Origin: Pseudaeromonas sharmana
Lineage (GTDB): Bacteria > Pseudomonadota > Gammaproteobacteria > Enterobacterales > Aeromonadaceae
Assembly (NCBI RefSeq): GCF_042649925.1
Contig: NZ_JBHSAF010000015.1
Span: 399,860-463,859, forward strand
Length of the DNA: 64,000 bases
Reading direction: 5' to 3'
Positions 43,349 to 52,625 of the stretch are shown piece after piece (position 1 is the first letter of the stretch; the number at the start of each line of letters is the position of its first letter). The notes under the pieces were generated by a model. It did no database searches, was not told where the DNA came from, and saw only the letters and a list, made by a program, of their open reading frames with translations. A program made the position numbers and the translations under genes.

Positions 43349-44299
43349 ATGGTTTATGTAGTTATTCTAAATTGGAAGGGCGCTGCGGATACAATAGCCT
43401 GCGTTAAGAGTGTACTCGCCTCAGAGGGTCAAAATTATAAAATTGTTGTCTGTGATAATGCTTCGCCGGACAGTTCGTATGATGTAATTTTAAATGAGCT
43501 CACGAGCTATGTTCAGGATAAATCAATTTCAATAGTTGAGCTAAGCAAGTTAGAAGCTGAAAAGCAACAGTCATCGTTTGTTGATAACAGACTGGTCCTC
43601 ATTCAAACGGGTCAAAATTACGGTTATGCGGGTGGGAATAATATTGGTATTCGCTATTCGTTAAATCAGCAGGATTGTGAATATATCTGGATCCTTAATA
43701 ATGATACAGAAGTAGATCCATCGGCGATGGTGGAAATGGTAAAAAAGTTCGTTGATCCGCTGGTGGGTTTTTGTGGATCAAGGCTGGTATATTATCATGA
43801 TCGTAACAAGTTGCAGGGGTTAGGTGGTGTTTATAATCCTTGGTTGGGTACCACCTCACACTATTTTGCTCACGCTGACAGCGCACAAGTATTTGACGAC
43901 GAGGAGGTCACTCGTGCAGTGTCTTATCCGATCGGCGCATCAATTATGTTCAGGCGCGATTTTTTTGACCGCGTAGGATTACTCAGTGAAGCATATTTTT
44001 TATATTATGAAGAACTAGATATTACTGCCAGAGCGAAAAGTATTTATAAGTTTTCAATTGCTACCAATAGTAAGGTTTATCATAAAGAAGGTGCTAGTAC
44101 AAACGCTGGGAAGAGTTTAACTTCTAGTTATTACTCTTTACGGAGTAGGTTGATTTTTTCTCGCAAGTATTACCATGCATATTATCCATTTGTGAAATTG
44201 TCATATATTTTTGTTATGTTGAATGCTATATTCAATGCCAATTACAGAAAAGCATTCATCGCAATCCGTTTTCTTTTTTCAAGGGAGGGAAATAGATGA
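43349..44299 (+). CDS. Family 2 glycosyltransferase (d), rhamnosyltransferase-like
   Basis: 316 residues from ATG 43349; the ORF extends upstream but the start MVYVVILNWKG is family-typical. GT-A: VVILNWKGAADTIACVKSVL, VVCDNASPDSS, YGYAGGNNIGIRYS and WILNNDTEVDP (DXD). This motif set is shared with WbbL-type rhamnosyltransferases, and rmlDACB in the same locus supplies dTDP-rhamnose, so transfer of rhamnose is a fair inference. Overlaps wzy by 4 bases. Confidence 0.87.
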   Translation: MVYVVILNWKGAADTIACVKSVLASEGQNYKIVVCDNASPDSSYDVILNELTSYVQDKSISIVELSKLEAEKQQSSFVDNRLVLIQTGQNYGYAGGNNIGIRYSLNQQDCEYIWILNNDTEVDPSAMVEMVKKFVDPLVGFCGSRLVYYHDRNKLQGLGGVYNPWLGTTSHYFAHADSAQVFDDEEVTRAVSYPIGASIMFRRDFFDRVGLLSEAYFLYYEELDITARAKSIYKFSIATNSKVYHKEGASTNAGKSLTSSYYSLRSRLIFSRKYYHAYYPFVKLSYIFVMLNAIFNANYRKAFIAIRFLFSREGNR

Positions 44300-45573
44300 G
44301 TGGTGTTGATCAAAATATTGATTTATACCGAATCCCTTCTAAAATTGTCTACTTTTTAGCTGTTGTTCTTGTCACGCTAGGGATAACACTGTCTTCTTCT
44401 GATGTTTTTTTGATACTCTCACTCGGTGGCAATATAAAACCTGGTCAATTTTTGTTATTTATCCCTATCGCTTTATTCGCGCTATCAGTCTTCGTTAGGG
44501 ATGAAATACTGCTCCCAAACACTTTTTTAATTTTTGTGTTTGTGTTTTTATATGATTTTGTTTTTGCATTTTTTTCACCATACATTTTAAAGTCTGTTGT
44601 TTACTCTGGCTGGTTTTTCTTTGATTTGATGTTGGTTTTTTTCTTTGTGAATCTGTCTGATGTTAACAAGGCAAAATTGCATCGTATAATTTCTGATTCT
44701 TACGTGTTAATAGCAGCTTTCGGCTTGGCGCAGTTTATACTTGGAATATTGGGTATTGACATTTTGGTTGCGCAATGGTGGCTGGGAGTAGTACCTAGAA
44801 TCAATGGTCTTTCATATGAGCCATCATATTTTTCTACATTTTTACTTCTTGGATGGGGTTATTATTTTTGGTTAAACATAACAAACACCCCTTCAGTTGG
44901 ATTTTTTGGTCAAAAATGGAGTCTCTTTGTTATAACATTGGCTATCGTTCTTAGTAGTTCTAGAATGTCAATAGGTATAATGCTCTCGTTCTCATTGTTG
45001 ACAATGTTTTTATCTTTTTTTAATAAAAAAATAACGATACCAAAGTATTATTGGATTGGGTTCTTTCTAATTATTGTTTTTGTTATTTATTTGGTTGTTT
45101 CGTATCCTGTTCTGCTTGCAGGACTTGGAATTGCTGAAGGAAGTGCACATTCTGCCGATGATAGAATATTTCAGCAGAATGGTATGATTATAGTGTTTCT
45201 TGACAACATGTGGTCTGGTGTAGGTTACGGCGCTTTGTCTGCTTATTTTGCTATGAATATGGGGTTGTCACCGGCTGAGCTATCTTTTGAGTCACTTAAA
45301 AATTTTGAAGGGGGTAATGTTCTTGTTCAAATTTATGCTGCATGGGGGTTGTTATTTGGCAGCTTGTTTTTACTGTCTCTTTTCTATCATTTATTAACTG
45401 CTAGCGCCAATCAGTATGCTCGAGCTGTATCTATAGGGTTGGTTCTTTGTTTTACTGCGCTTCTTTTGAATCAGAATGTTTTTCGAGTTTATTTTTGGAT
45501 AGCTCTTTCTTTACTGATGTGTTTGCAAGGAAACTGTTTAAAAAAGATTCGCTTACGGAGGGTACGAAGGTAA
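44296..45573 (+). CDS. wzy: Wzy O-antigen polymerase
   Basis: 425 residues with about eleven transmembrane helices and a large loop (about 275-335, GLGIAEGSAHSADDRIF) carrying the typical Arg-containing Wzy periplasmic region. Very AT-rich. Polymerises lipid-linked repeat units in the periplasm, working with Wzz. No homologue can be named from sequence alone, which is usual for Wzy; the assignment rests on topology and its position in the cassette. Confidence 0.8.
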   Translation: MSGVDQNIDLYRIPSKIVYFLAVVLVTLGITLSSSDVFLILSLGGNIKPGQFLLFIPIALFALSVFVRDEILLPNTFLIFVFVFLYDFVFAFFSPYILKSVVYSGWFFFDLMLVFFFVNLSDVNKAKLHRIISDSYVLIAAFGLAQFILGILGIDILVAQWWLGVVPRINGLSYEPSYFSTFLLLGWGYYFWLNITNTPSVGFFGQKWSLFVITLAIVLSSSRMSIGIMLSFSLLTMFLSFFNKKITIPKYYWIGFFLIIVFVIYLVVSYPVLLAGLGIAEGSAHSADDRIFQQNGMIIVFLDNMWSGVGYGALSAYFAMNMGLSPAELSFESLKNFEGGNVLVQIYAAWGLLFGSLFLLSLFYHLLTASANQYARAVSIGLVLCFTALLLNQNVFRVYFWIALSLLMCLQGNCLKKIRLRRVRR

Positions 45574-46578
45574 ATGAAGGTTCTTTTTAATGCAAATTGG
45601 ATAGGTAATCATGGTATTGGACGATTTGCCGCTGAAATTATTAAAAGAACCCCTGGGCTAGTTGAGTATGGTAGGAACAGTTTTTTTAGCCCTGTTGGTA
45701 TTTTAGATTGCTGTGTGCTTACACTGAGAGTTATTTTTTCTCGCGCACTATTTTTCTCTCCTGGATTTAATGCTCCTCTACTAGGCCTTACACGTTACAT
45801 TTTTACCGTGCATGATCTTAATCATATTGACTTGCCGTACAATAGTTCGTATTTAAAAAAAATGTATTATGATTTTATTATTAAGCGAGCCTGCCGGTAT
45901 GGATGTAAAATTCTTACGGTTTCTGAATACTCCAGGAAAAGAATAATTGAGTGGAGTAATACATCACCAGATAAAGTTGTTAATGTTGGTAATGGCGTTG
46001 ATCCGTCATTCAATGTGTGGGGGCAACCGTTTCATACGGGTTTTCGCTATTTTCTTTGTGTAGGCAACAGAAAAAAACACAAAAATGAAGCGGCATTGAT
46101 TCGTGCGTTTTCTCTTACAAACTTAGATCCCAGTATAAAGTTATTATTTACTGGCTCAAGTTCAGATGAGCATGATGAATTAAGTGAAAAACTAGGTCTA
46201 ACTGATCGAATCAAGTATACAGGCCTAGTTTCTGATGAGCAGCTTGCGGGTCTATATAGGGGGGCTATAGGTCTTCTATTCCCTTCGCTTTATGAAGGCT
46301 TTGGCTTACCTGTTATTGAAGCTATGGCTTGTGGTATACCCGTATTGACATCGAATACAACTTCTCTACCTGAGGTGGCAGGTGATGCCGCGTTGTTGGT
46401 TAATCCTGAATCGATTGATGAAATTCGCATTGGCATTGAACGATTGGCCACGGACCAGGCCCTGAGAGAAGATTTGATTTCTAAAGGACTCGAGCGTGCC
46501 AAGCTCTTCAGTTGGGATGCTGTGGCCGCAAGAGTGCAAGCCGTGCTGGATGAGGTAACAAGTCAACATGGAAAATAA
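45574..46578 (+). CDS. Family 4 (GT-B) glycosyltransferase (e)
   Basis: 334 residues, starting the base after the wzy stop. GT-B: FTVHDLNHIDLPYNSSY in the N-domain, YFLCVGNRKKHKNEAALIRAF and the nucleotide-sugar site FPSLYEGFGLPVIEAMACGIP (EX7E). Overlaps the next glycosyltransferase by 11 bases. Sugar specificity unknown; the N-terminal half is a little short for the family. Confidence 0.85.
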   Translation: MKVLFNANWIGNHGIGRFAAEIIKRTPGLVEYGRNSFFSPVGILDCCVLTLRVIFSRALFFSPGFNAPLLGLTRYIFTVHDLNHIDLPYNSSYLKKMYYDFIIKRACRYGCKILTVSEYSRKRIIEWSNTSPDKVVNVGNGVDPSFNVWGQPFHTGFRYFLCVGNRKKHKNEAALIRAFSLTNLDPSIKLLFTGSSSDEHDELSEKLGLTDRIKYTGLVSDEQLAGLYRGAIGLLFPSLYEGFGLPVIEAMACGIPVLTSNTTSLPEVAGDAALLVNPESIDEIRIGIERLATDQALREDLISKGLERAKLFSWDAVAARVQAVLDEVTSQHGK

Positions 46579-47725
46579 AAAAATCAGTGTGGTGCATGAA
46601 TGGCTGCTTAGTTACGCTGGCTCCGAGCAGGTGACGTCACGGATTTTAAATGCGTTTCCTCAGGCCACATTGTTCTCGGTAGTTGATTTTCTGACGGACA
46701 AGCAGCGTAGTTTTTTTGGTGGCCGGCATGCCAAGACCAGCTTTATTCAGAACATGCCTGGTGCCCATAAGCATTATCAGAAATATTTACCCTTAATGCC
46801 TTTGGCAATAGAGCAACTGGATGTTTCTGATGCCGATATTGTGATTTCCAGTGCCCATGCGGTGGCCAAAGGCGTGTTAACCGGACCAGACCAATTGCAT
46901 ATCAGCTACGTGCATTCACCGATGCGTTATGCGTGGGATCTGCAGCACCAATATTTACGCGAGTCAGGTTTGAACAAGGGACTAAAAGGGTGGCTCACCA
47001 AATGGCTGCTGCACAAATTGCGCATATGGGATTACCGCACCGCGCATGGCGTTGACCATTTTATTGCCAATTCGCAGTTTATTGCCCGTCGCATTAAAAA
47101 GATATATGGCCGTGATGCTACGGTGATTTATCCCCCTGTCGCTGTGGAAGACTTTCCGTGTGTTGAACAGAAAGAGGATTTCTACTTCACTGCTTCACGG
47201 ATGGTTCCCTATAAAAAGATGGATTTGATCGTTGAAGCCTTTACCAAGATGCCGGATAAACGTCTGGTAGTCATTGGGGATGGTGGTGAATATAAGAAAA
47301 TTGCCGCACTAGCGGCTGGGCACGCAAACATTACATTGCTGGGTTATCAGCCATTTGACGTGTTGAAATCACATCTGCAGCGCGCCAAGGCATTTGTTTT
47401 TGCGGCCGAGGAAGATTTTGGTATCACGCCGGTAGAGGCGCAAGCCTGCGGCACGCCTGTGATCGCCTTTGGCAAAGGTGGCGCATTGGAAACGGTGCGT
47501 CCGATGGCGGTAGAACGTCCGACCGGGTTGTTTTTTAATGAACAGACGGTCAGTAGCCTTTGCAACGCAATCGAAGAATTCGAAGCCAATTCCCACTTGT
47601 TTACTGCGGCTTTTTGTCGTACAAACGCCGAGCATTTTTCCGCGGCCCGTTTTACCCGGGAGCTACGTGATTTTGTTGACGACAAATGGCGAGAGTTCCA
47701 GCAGCAGAAAAAAATAACTTATTAA
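46568..47725 (+). CDS. Family 4 (GT-B) glycosyltransferase (f), WbaZ-like
   Basis: 385 residues. GT-B type with N-terminal VVHEWLLSYAGSEQVTSRIL and DADIVISSAHAVAKGVLTGP, and C-terminal FYFTASRMVPYKKMDLIVEAF and FVFAAEEDFGITPVEAQACG. Closest in type to WbaZ-like mannosyltransferases of O-antigen loci, consistent with manC-manB downstream, though donor is inferred. GC content begins to rise towards the flank, so this may be the junction of the AT-rich cassette. manC starts 15 bases after the stop. Confidence 0.82.
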   Translation: MENKKISVVHEWLLSYAGSEQVTSRILNAFPQATLFSVVDFLTDKQRSFFGGRHAKTSFIQNMPGAHKHYQKYLPLMPLAIEQLDVSDADIVISSAHAVAKGVLTGPDQLHISYVHSPMRYAWDLQHQYLRESGLNKGLKGWLTKWLLHKLRIWDYRTAHGVDHFIANSQFIARRIKKIYGRDATVIYPPVAVEDFPCVEQKEDFYFTASRMVPYKKMDLIVEAFTKMPDKRLVVIGDGGEYKKIAALAAGHANITLLGYQPFDVLKSHLQRAKAFVFAAEEDFGITPVEAQACGTPVIAFGKGGALETVRPMAVERPTGLFFNEQTVSSLCNAIEEFEANSHLFTAAFCRTNAEHFSAARFTRELRDFVDDKWREFQQQKKITY

Positions 47726-47739
47726 CTCGAGATGTAGTG

Positions 47740-49158
47740 ATGTCCTGTTTGATCCCCGTGATTATGGCCGGTGGTTCCGGCAGTCGTTTATGGCCGCTGT
47801 CGCGCGAGCTGTATCCCAAGCAGTTTTTGCAACTCGATGGTGAAGCCACCATGTTGCAGGCCACGGTCAATCGTCTGCAGCAACTGGCCTGTGCCGCACC
47901 GCTGGTGATCTGCAATGAGGATCACCGCTTCCTGGTGGCCGAGCAGCTGCGCCACCTGGGCAAACTGGCGCATAACATCATTCTGGAACCCGCGGGCCGC
48001 AATACCGCCCCGGCCATCGCGCTGGCCGCCATGACGGCACTGCAAACGGCCGCCGCAGGCGAGGACCCCTTGCTGCTGGTGCTGGCCGCCGATCATGTGA
48101 TCCGCGATGAGGCGGCGTTTACCGCGTCGGTGCAGGCGGCGATGCCCCATGCCGAGGCCGGCAAGCTGGTGACCTTTGGCATAGTGCCGACCCAGCCGGA
48201 GACCGGCTACGGCTACATCCGCCGTGGCGCCGAGCAGCAGGGGGCCTTTGCCGTGGCGCAGTTCGTCGAAAAACCGGATGCGGTGACAGCCGAGCGTTAT
48301 CTGGCCAGCGGTGAATACTACTGGAACAGCGGCATGTTCCTGTTCCGCGCCAGCCGCTTCCTGGCCGAACTCCAGGCGTTCCGCCCGGATATTCACGCCG
48401 CCTGCAGCCTGGCAGTGGGGACCATCAATCCGGATCTCGATTTTGTGCGCGTCGACAAGACGGCGTTTCTAGCCTGCCCGAGTGACTCCATCGATTATGC
48501 GGTCATGGAAAAAACGGCGGATGCGGTGGTGGTGCCGATGGATGCCGGTTGGTCGGATGTCGGCTCCTGGTCATCCTTGTGGGAGATCTCGACCAAGGAT
48601 GACGCCGGCAACGTGTTCCGCGGTGATGTACTGCAACACGCCAGTCAGAACAACTATGTGTTTGCCGAAAGCAGTCTGGTCAGCCTGGTCGGGGTAGACA
48701 ACCTGGTGGTGGTGCAGACCAAAGATGCCGTTCTGGTGGTCGATCAGCGCAAGGTGCAGGACGTCAAGAAGATCGTCGAAGGCCTCAAGGCTGCGGGTCG
48801 CAGCGAGCACCAGGTGCATCGCGAGGTGTACCGGCCGTGGGGCAAATACGACGCCATCGATCACGGTGGCCGTTACCAGGTCAAGCGCATCAGTGTGAAG
48901 CCTGGTGAAACCCTGTCGCTGCAGATGCACCATCACAGAGCCGAGCACTGGATTGTGGTCTCCGGCACCGCCAAGGTGACCAACGGCGATCGTACCTTCC
49001 TGGTTACCGAGAATGAATCCACGTTTATTCCGGTGGGCGCGGTGCATGCGCTGGAAAACCCGGGCAAGGTGATGCTGGAGTTGATTGAAGTGCAATCCGG
49101 TAGCTACCTTGGCGATGACGACATAGTCCGCCTGCAAGACAGATATGGACGCATCTAG
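47740..49158 (+). CDS. manC: Mannose-1-phosphate guanylyltransferase / mannose-6-phosphate isomerase
   Basis: 472 residues from ATG 47740; upstream in-frame ATG lies within the preceding gene. N-terminal nucleotidyltransferase: MAGGSGSRLWPLSRELYPKQF-type signature (first 20: MSCLIPVIMAGGSGSRLWPL), FVEKPDAVTAE and WNSGMFLF. C-terminal cupin PMI domain: SLQMHHHRAEHWIVVSGTA. Makes GDP-mannose from mannose-1-phosphate + GTP. No gmd or fcl follows, so the product is probably used as mannose, unless converted elsewhere. Confidence 0.95.
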   Translation: MSCLIPVIMAGGSGSRLWPLSRELYPKQFLQLDGEATMLQATVNRLQQLACAAPLVICNEDHRFLVAEQLRHLGKLAHNIILEPAGRNTAPAIALAAMTALQTAAAGEDPLLLVLAADHVIRDEAAFTASVQAAMPHAEAGKLVTFGIVPTQPETGYGYIRRGAEQQGAFAVAQFVEKPDAVTAERYLASGEYYWNSGMFLFRASRFLAELQAFRPDIHAACSLAVGTINPDLDFVRVDKTAFLACPSDSIDYAVMEKTADAVVVPMDAGWSDVGSWSSLWEISTKDDAGNVFRGDVLQHASQNNYVFAESSLVSLVGVDNLVVVQTKDAVLVVDQRKVQDVKKIVEGLKAAGRSEHQVHREVYRPWGKYDAIDHGGRYQVKRISVKPGETLSLQMHHHRAEHWIVVSGTAKVTNGDRTFLVTENESTFIPVGAVHALENPGKVMLELIEVQSGSYLGDDDIVRLQDRYGRI

Positions 49159-49380
49159 CTAGCTTTCCTTATTCTGCATTCTGCGCCATCGATCAGGCCC
49201 GTGCTGACGAGCCTCCGTCATGACCGCGCCACAGCGCCTTCTGACGCTGAGCCGCCTGGCGTGAATCCGTCGATGGCGTAGGCGATGCACGCTTGGGAAC
49301 GGCCAGTGAGCGGGCAGGCGTGCTGTTGTTTGGCAGTGCGCTGGGTTATGGTGCTGGTGGCATGCCTGCACTGGCGTGCT

Positions 49381-49404
49381 GGCGGGGAGCGCAGCCCCCG
49401 CTAC
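49381..49404 (-). repeat. Second-type REP-like element
   Basis: On the minus strand: GTAG followed by a near-palindrome GCGGGGGCTGCGCTCCCCGC, the hallmark of REP elements (GTAG tetranucleotide then a hairpin). It differs in sequence from the REP of the tandem array. It lies in the 289-base manC-manB gap, where nothing else is recognised. Confidence 0.55.
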
Positions 49405-49447
49405 AGCTTGCCGGCCACATAAAAAAATGAACATGGGACAACGGGTT

Positions 49448-50878
49448 ATGACAACAGTATTGAACAGCTCCACGCTGATCGCCGAGGGTGGCGTGGCATT
49501 TGGTACCAGTGGCGCACGCGGACTGGTGGTGGACTTCACACCGGATGTCTGTGCGGCCTTCACCCACGCTTTTATTGCCGTACAGCGCCGCGCCGGTGCC
49601 TTCACCAGGATGGCGCTGGCGATCGACAACCGTCCGAGCAGCCCGGCCATGGCGCAAGCCTGTGCCGCGGCCATGCTGCAAGCTGGCATCGAGCCGGTCT
49701 ATTACGGCGTCGTGCCGACTCCGGCGCTGGCTTACCAGGCGATGCAGGACAAGATGCCGTGCATCATGGTGACCGGCAGCCACATTCCGTTCGACCGTAA
49801 CGGCCTGAAGTTTTACCGCCCGGAGGGGGAGATCACCAAGGCGGATGAACAGGCGATTTTGACCGCGGATGTCGAATTTGCCGCGCTGTCGGCGCTGCCG
49901 CAGCTGCAGGCTCGTCCTGAGGCCGCATTTGCTTATTGTCAGCGTTATAGCTCACTGTTCCCCGCAGATCTGCTCGCTGGTAAACGCATCGGTGTATATG
50001 AACACTCCAGTGCCGGTCGCGACTTGTATGCGCCGTTGCTGCGGCAGCTGGGGGCCGAGGTCATAGCGCTGGAGCGTAGCGACGAATTCGTGCCGATCGA
50101 TACCGAAGCCGTCGGCGAAGAGGACAAGGCCAAGGCGCGGCGCTGGTCGGCAGAGCACCGTCTGGATGCCATCTTCTCCACCGATGGCGACGGCGATCGG
50201 CCACTGGTGGCCGATGAGCAGGGCGAATGGCTGCGCGGCGATATTCTCGGTCTGCTGTGCGCCGATGCGCTGGGCATCGAGGCGGTGGCCATTCCGGTCA
50301 GCTGCAACACGGCGGTGAGCCTGAGCGGGCGTTTTGCCAAGGTGGCGCTGACCAAGATTGGTTCGCCGTATGTCATTGCCGAATTTGCCGAGCTGGCCAA
50401 GACCTATCAGCGGATTGCCGGTTTCGAGGCGAATGGCGGTTTCCTGCTGGGCAGCGATATCGAGCTGGCAGGCAAGCCGCTGGCCGCCTTGCCAACCCGC
50501 GATGCGGTGTTGCCGTTTCTGATGTTGCTGGCCGCTGCAGGTAAAGGTGCGATCTCGCCGCTGGTGACGGCGCTGCCACAGCGTTTCACCCACTCCGACC
50601 GCATCAAGGATTTCCCGACCGCGCGTAGCCAGGCCATTCTGGCGGACGCAAAAAATGATCCGCAGTCGCTGCTGGTAAAGCTGGGGTTTACCCATAGCCG
50701 GGTATCTTGTGTCGATACCACTGACGGTCTGCGCATCACACTTGAGGATGGCCGCATCCTGCACCTGCGCCCCTCCGGTAATGCCCCGGAGTTGCGCTGT
50801 TATGCCGAGGCCGCGGTGGCGACGCTGGCACAACAGAGTGTGGAGCAGGCATTGTCTGCGATTCGGGCATTAGTCTAG
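49448..50878 (+). CDS. manB: Phosphomannomutase (phosphohexomutase family)
   Basis: 476 residues from ATG 49448; in-frame ATGs at 49427 and 49433 are possible alternatives, none with a strong ribosome-binding site. Converts mannose-6-phosphate to mannose-1-phosphate for ManC. Active-site Ser is in VTGSHIPFDRNGLKFY, the metal loop in STDGDGDRPLV, the sugar loop in GFEANGGFL and the phosphate-binding loop in RPSGNAPELRCY. This variant resembles the RfbB-like mutase of Vibrio O1 clusters rather than CpsG. Paired with manC. Confidence 0.88.
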   Translation: MTTVLNSSTLIAEGGVAFGTSGARGLVVDFTPDVCAAFTHAFIAVQRRAGAFTRMALAIDNRPSSPAMAQACAAAMLQAGIEPVYYGVVPTPALAYQAMQDKMPCIMVTGSHIPFDRNGLKFYRPEGEITKADEQAILTADVEFAALSALPQLQARPEAAFAYCQRYSSLFPADLLAGKRIGVYEHSSAGRDLYAPLLRQLGAEVIALERSDEFVPIDTEAVGEEDKAKARRWSAEHRLDAIFSTDGDGDRPLVADEQGEWLRGDILGLLCADALGIEAVAIPVSCNTAVSLSGRFAKVALTKIGSPYVIAEFAELAKTYQRIAGFEANGGFLLGSDIELAGKPLAALPTRDAVLPFLMLLAAAGKGAISPLVTALPQRFTHSDRIKDFPTARSQAILADAKNDPQSLLVKLGFTHSRVSCVDTTDGLRITLEDGRILHLRPSGNAPELRCYAEAAVATLAQQSVEQALSAIRALV

Positions 50879-51012
50879 CTTTTTAGTCGATTGTGCTGTG
50901 TTTGTAGGAGGAACACCGGATTTTGGCCTTAAGCACGGCACAAGATGAGCTGAAATTAACCTGATTTGATATGTAAAGATCTGTTAGGTTTTTCTTGTGT
51001 GTGATTAACGAC

Positions 51013-51018
51013 TATACT
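51013..51018 (+). promoter_or_regulatory. Possible -10 box upstream of wbaP
   Basis: TATACT in a context TTAACGACTATACTCTG, 69 bases before the wbaP start. No convincing -35 at 16-18 bases. Could give wbaP its own weak promoter. Confidence 0.35.
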
Positions 51019-51086
51019 CTGCCAACAAAATAAAACGGACACCCGATGAGGTGTCTCGATGTGCCTCTTTAAGCCACGGGTGACAT

Positions 51087-52556
51087 ATGGATATATCTCA
51101 AAGCAATAGCAGTTCTTTGCTATTTGAAAAAACATTTTCGCCTGCCATCAACAAGATAGGCTTGATTATTTCTGATATGTCAGCCTTCTTGCTCGCCTTT
51201 GCCGTGACCTACTGGGTGATGGGCAAGTATGGCGGAGAACTCCCTGCCGAGCTGAGCTCCTTAACCAACGGCATCGGTTATGCGCGAATTTGGAGTTTTG
51301 CCATCATAGTGCTGTGTGGCCTGACCTGGTTCTGGTCGCAACTGCGACATTACACCTATCGCAAGCCATTCTGGAGCGAGTTGCGCGAGTGTTTGCAGCT
51401 TGTGCTGGCGTTGTCGATTGCCGATTTGGCGTTGGTCGCCCTGTCAAAATGGGATTTTTCCCGCGGACAATGGTTCATGCTCTGGTCGCTGGCGCTGGTA
51501 TTGCTGCCCTTGTTCCGCTTTATGACCAAGGCCGCCCTGCACAAGGCGGGGTTCTGGTCCTGGCCCAGCCTGATTATTGGCTGCGGCAGCAATGCCCGTG
51601 ACGCCTATATGGCCATTCGCAGTGAGCGCCTGATGGGGTTTGATATCATGGGGTTCATCTCCCCGGATGGTCATGGCCTTGAGTCGCCAGTGGAAGGTAT
51701 GCCGTTGCTGCAGGGCGACATGAGCAGCGTGATTCGTGACTATCCCGGAGCCAAGTTGTTCCTGGCAGTGGAGTATGAGCAGTCCGAGCTGCGCGACAGC
51801 TGGTTGCGCTATCTGACGGCCAAAGGCTTGCGCAATGTCTCTGTGATTCCCACGTTGCGTGGTGTGCCGTTACATGGTACCGACATGTCCCATTTCTTCA
51901 GCCATGAGCTGTTGATGTTGCGGGTACACAATAACCTGGCCCGCCTGGCATCGCGTGTTGTCAAACGCAGCTTTGATATCGTAGTTTCGTCACTGCTGTT
52001 GTTGTTGCTGTCGCCGGTGTTGGCTTATATCGGTTGGAAGGTTTCCCGCGACGGTGGCTCCTCCATGTATGGTCATGAACGTGTCGGCCAGTATGGTCGC
52101 AAGTTCAAATGCTTGAAATTCAGATCGATGATCATCAACTCCCAAGAGGTACTGGAAAACTTGCTGGCCTCGGATCCTGAGGCGCGCGCCGAATGGGACA
52201 AGGACTTCAAGCTGAAAAACGATCCCCGTATCACCCCTATCGGGGACTTTATCCGCAAAACCAGCCTTGATGAGCTGCCGCAATTGTGGAATGTGCTAAA
52301 GGGCGAGATGAGCCTGGTGGGGCCACGACCGGTCGTCGAGGCGGAGCTGGAACGTTATGGTGATGATGCTGAATATTACCTGATGGCCAAGCCGGGAATG
52401 ACCGGCTTGTGGCAGGTGAGTGGCCGCAACGATGTCGACTACGCAACCCGTGTTTATCTCGATGGCTGGTATGTAAAGAACTGGTCACTCTGGTATGACA
52501 TTGCCATCATGTTCAAGACCATCGGAGTGGTGTTACACCGCGACGGGGCCTATTGA
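51087..52556 (+). CDS. wbaP: Undecaprenyl-phosphate sugar-1-phosphate transferase WbaP
   Basis: 489 residues. Starts O-unit synthesis by transferring galactose-1-phosphate (or a similar hexose-1-P) from UDP-sugar to undecaprenyl phosphate. Four N-terminal transmembrane helices (about 24-130, including FWSQLRHYTYRKPFWSELRE), a soluble middle (Rossmann-like GCGSNARDAYMAIRSE) and the C-terminal catalytic PHPT domain (about 290-489), with KFRSMIINSQEVLENLL, RKTSLDELPQLWNVLKGEM, LVGPRP and AKPGMTGLWQVSGR. Very similar throughout to enterobacterial WbaP, including the end RDGAY. A terminator follows immediately. Confidence 0.95.
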   Translation: MDISQSNSSSLLFEKTFSPAINKIGLIISDMSAFLLAFAVTYWVMGKYGGELPAELSSLTNGIGYARIWSFAIIVLCGLTWFWSQLRHYTYRKPFWSELRECLQLVLALSIADLALVALSKWDFSRGQWFMLWSLALVLLPLFRFMTKAALHKAGFWSWPSLIIGCGSNARDAYMAIRSERLMGFDIMGFISPDGHGLESPVEGMPLLQGDMSSVIRDYPGAKLFLAVEYEQSELRDSWLRYLTAKGLRNVSVIPTLRGVPLHGTDMSHFFSHELLMLRVHNNLARLASRVVKRSFDIVVSSLLLLLLSPVLAYIGWKVSRDGGSSMYGHERVGQYGRKFKCLKFRSMIINSQEVLENLLASDPEARAEWDKDFKLKNDPRITPIGDFIRKTSLDELPQLWNVLKGEMSLVGPRPVVEAELERYGDDAEYYLMAKPGMTGLWQVSGRNDVDYATRVYLDGWYVKNWSLWYDIAIMFKTIGVVLHRDGAY

Positions 52557-52581
52557 TCGCTCACATAGGTTGTTATTGGCT

Positions 52582-52607
52582 GGCTATCTGGTGAGATAGC
52601 CTTTTTT
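52582..52607 (+). terminator. Terminator 18 bases upstream of rmlD
   Basis: 8-bp perfect stem GGCTATCT / AGATAGCC, GGTG loop, then TTTTTT (52602-52607). It stands between wbaP and rmlD with no room for a full promoter behind it. Confidence 0.9.
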
Positions 52608-52625
52608 GTGCCTGCAGGATGGGAT

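Noticed and set aside
39151..47725. Prophage or integrative element
   Set aside because: AT-rich, but the genes are only flippase, polymerase and glycosyltransferases; no integrase, att sites or phage structural genes.
50905..50925. REP copy upstream of wbaP
   Set aside because: Only TGTAGGAGGAACACC resembles the REP start; the palindrome is missing, so at most a decayed remnant.
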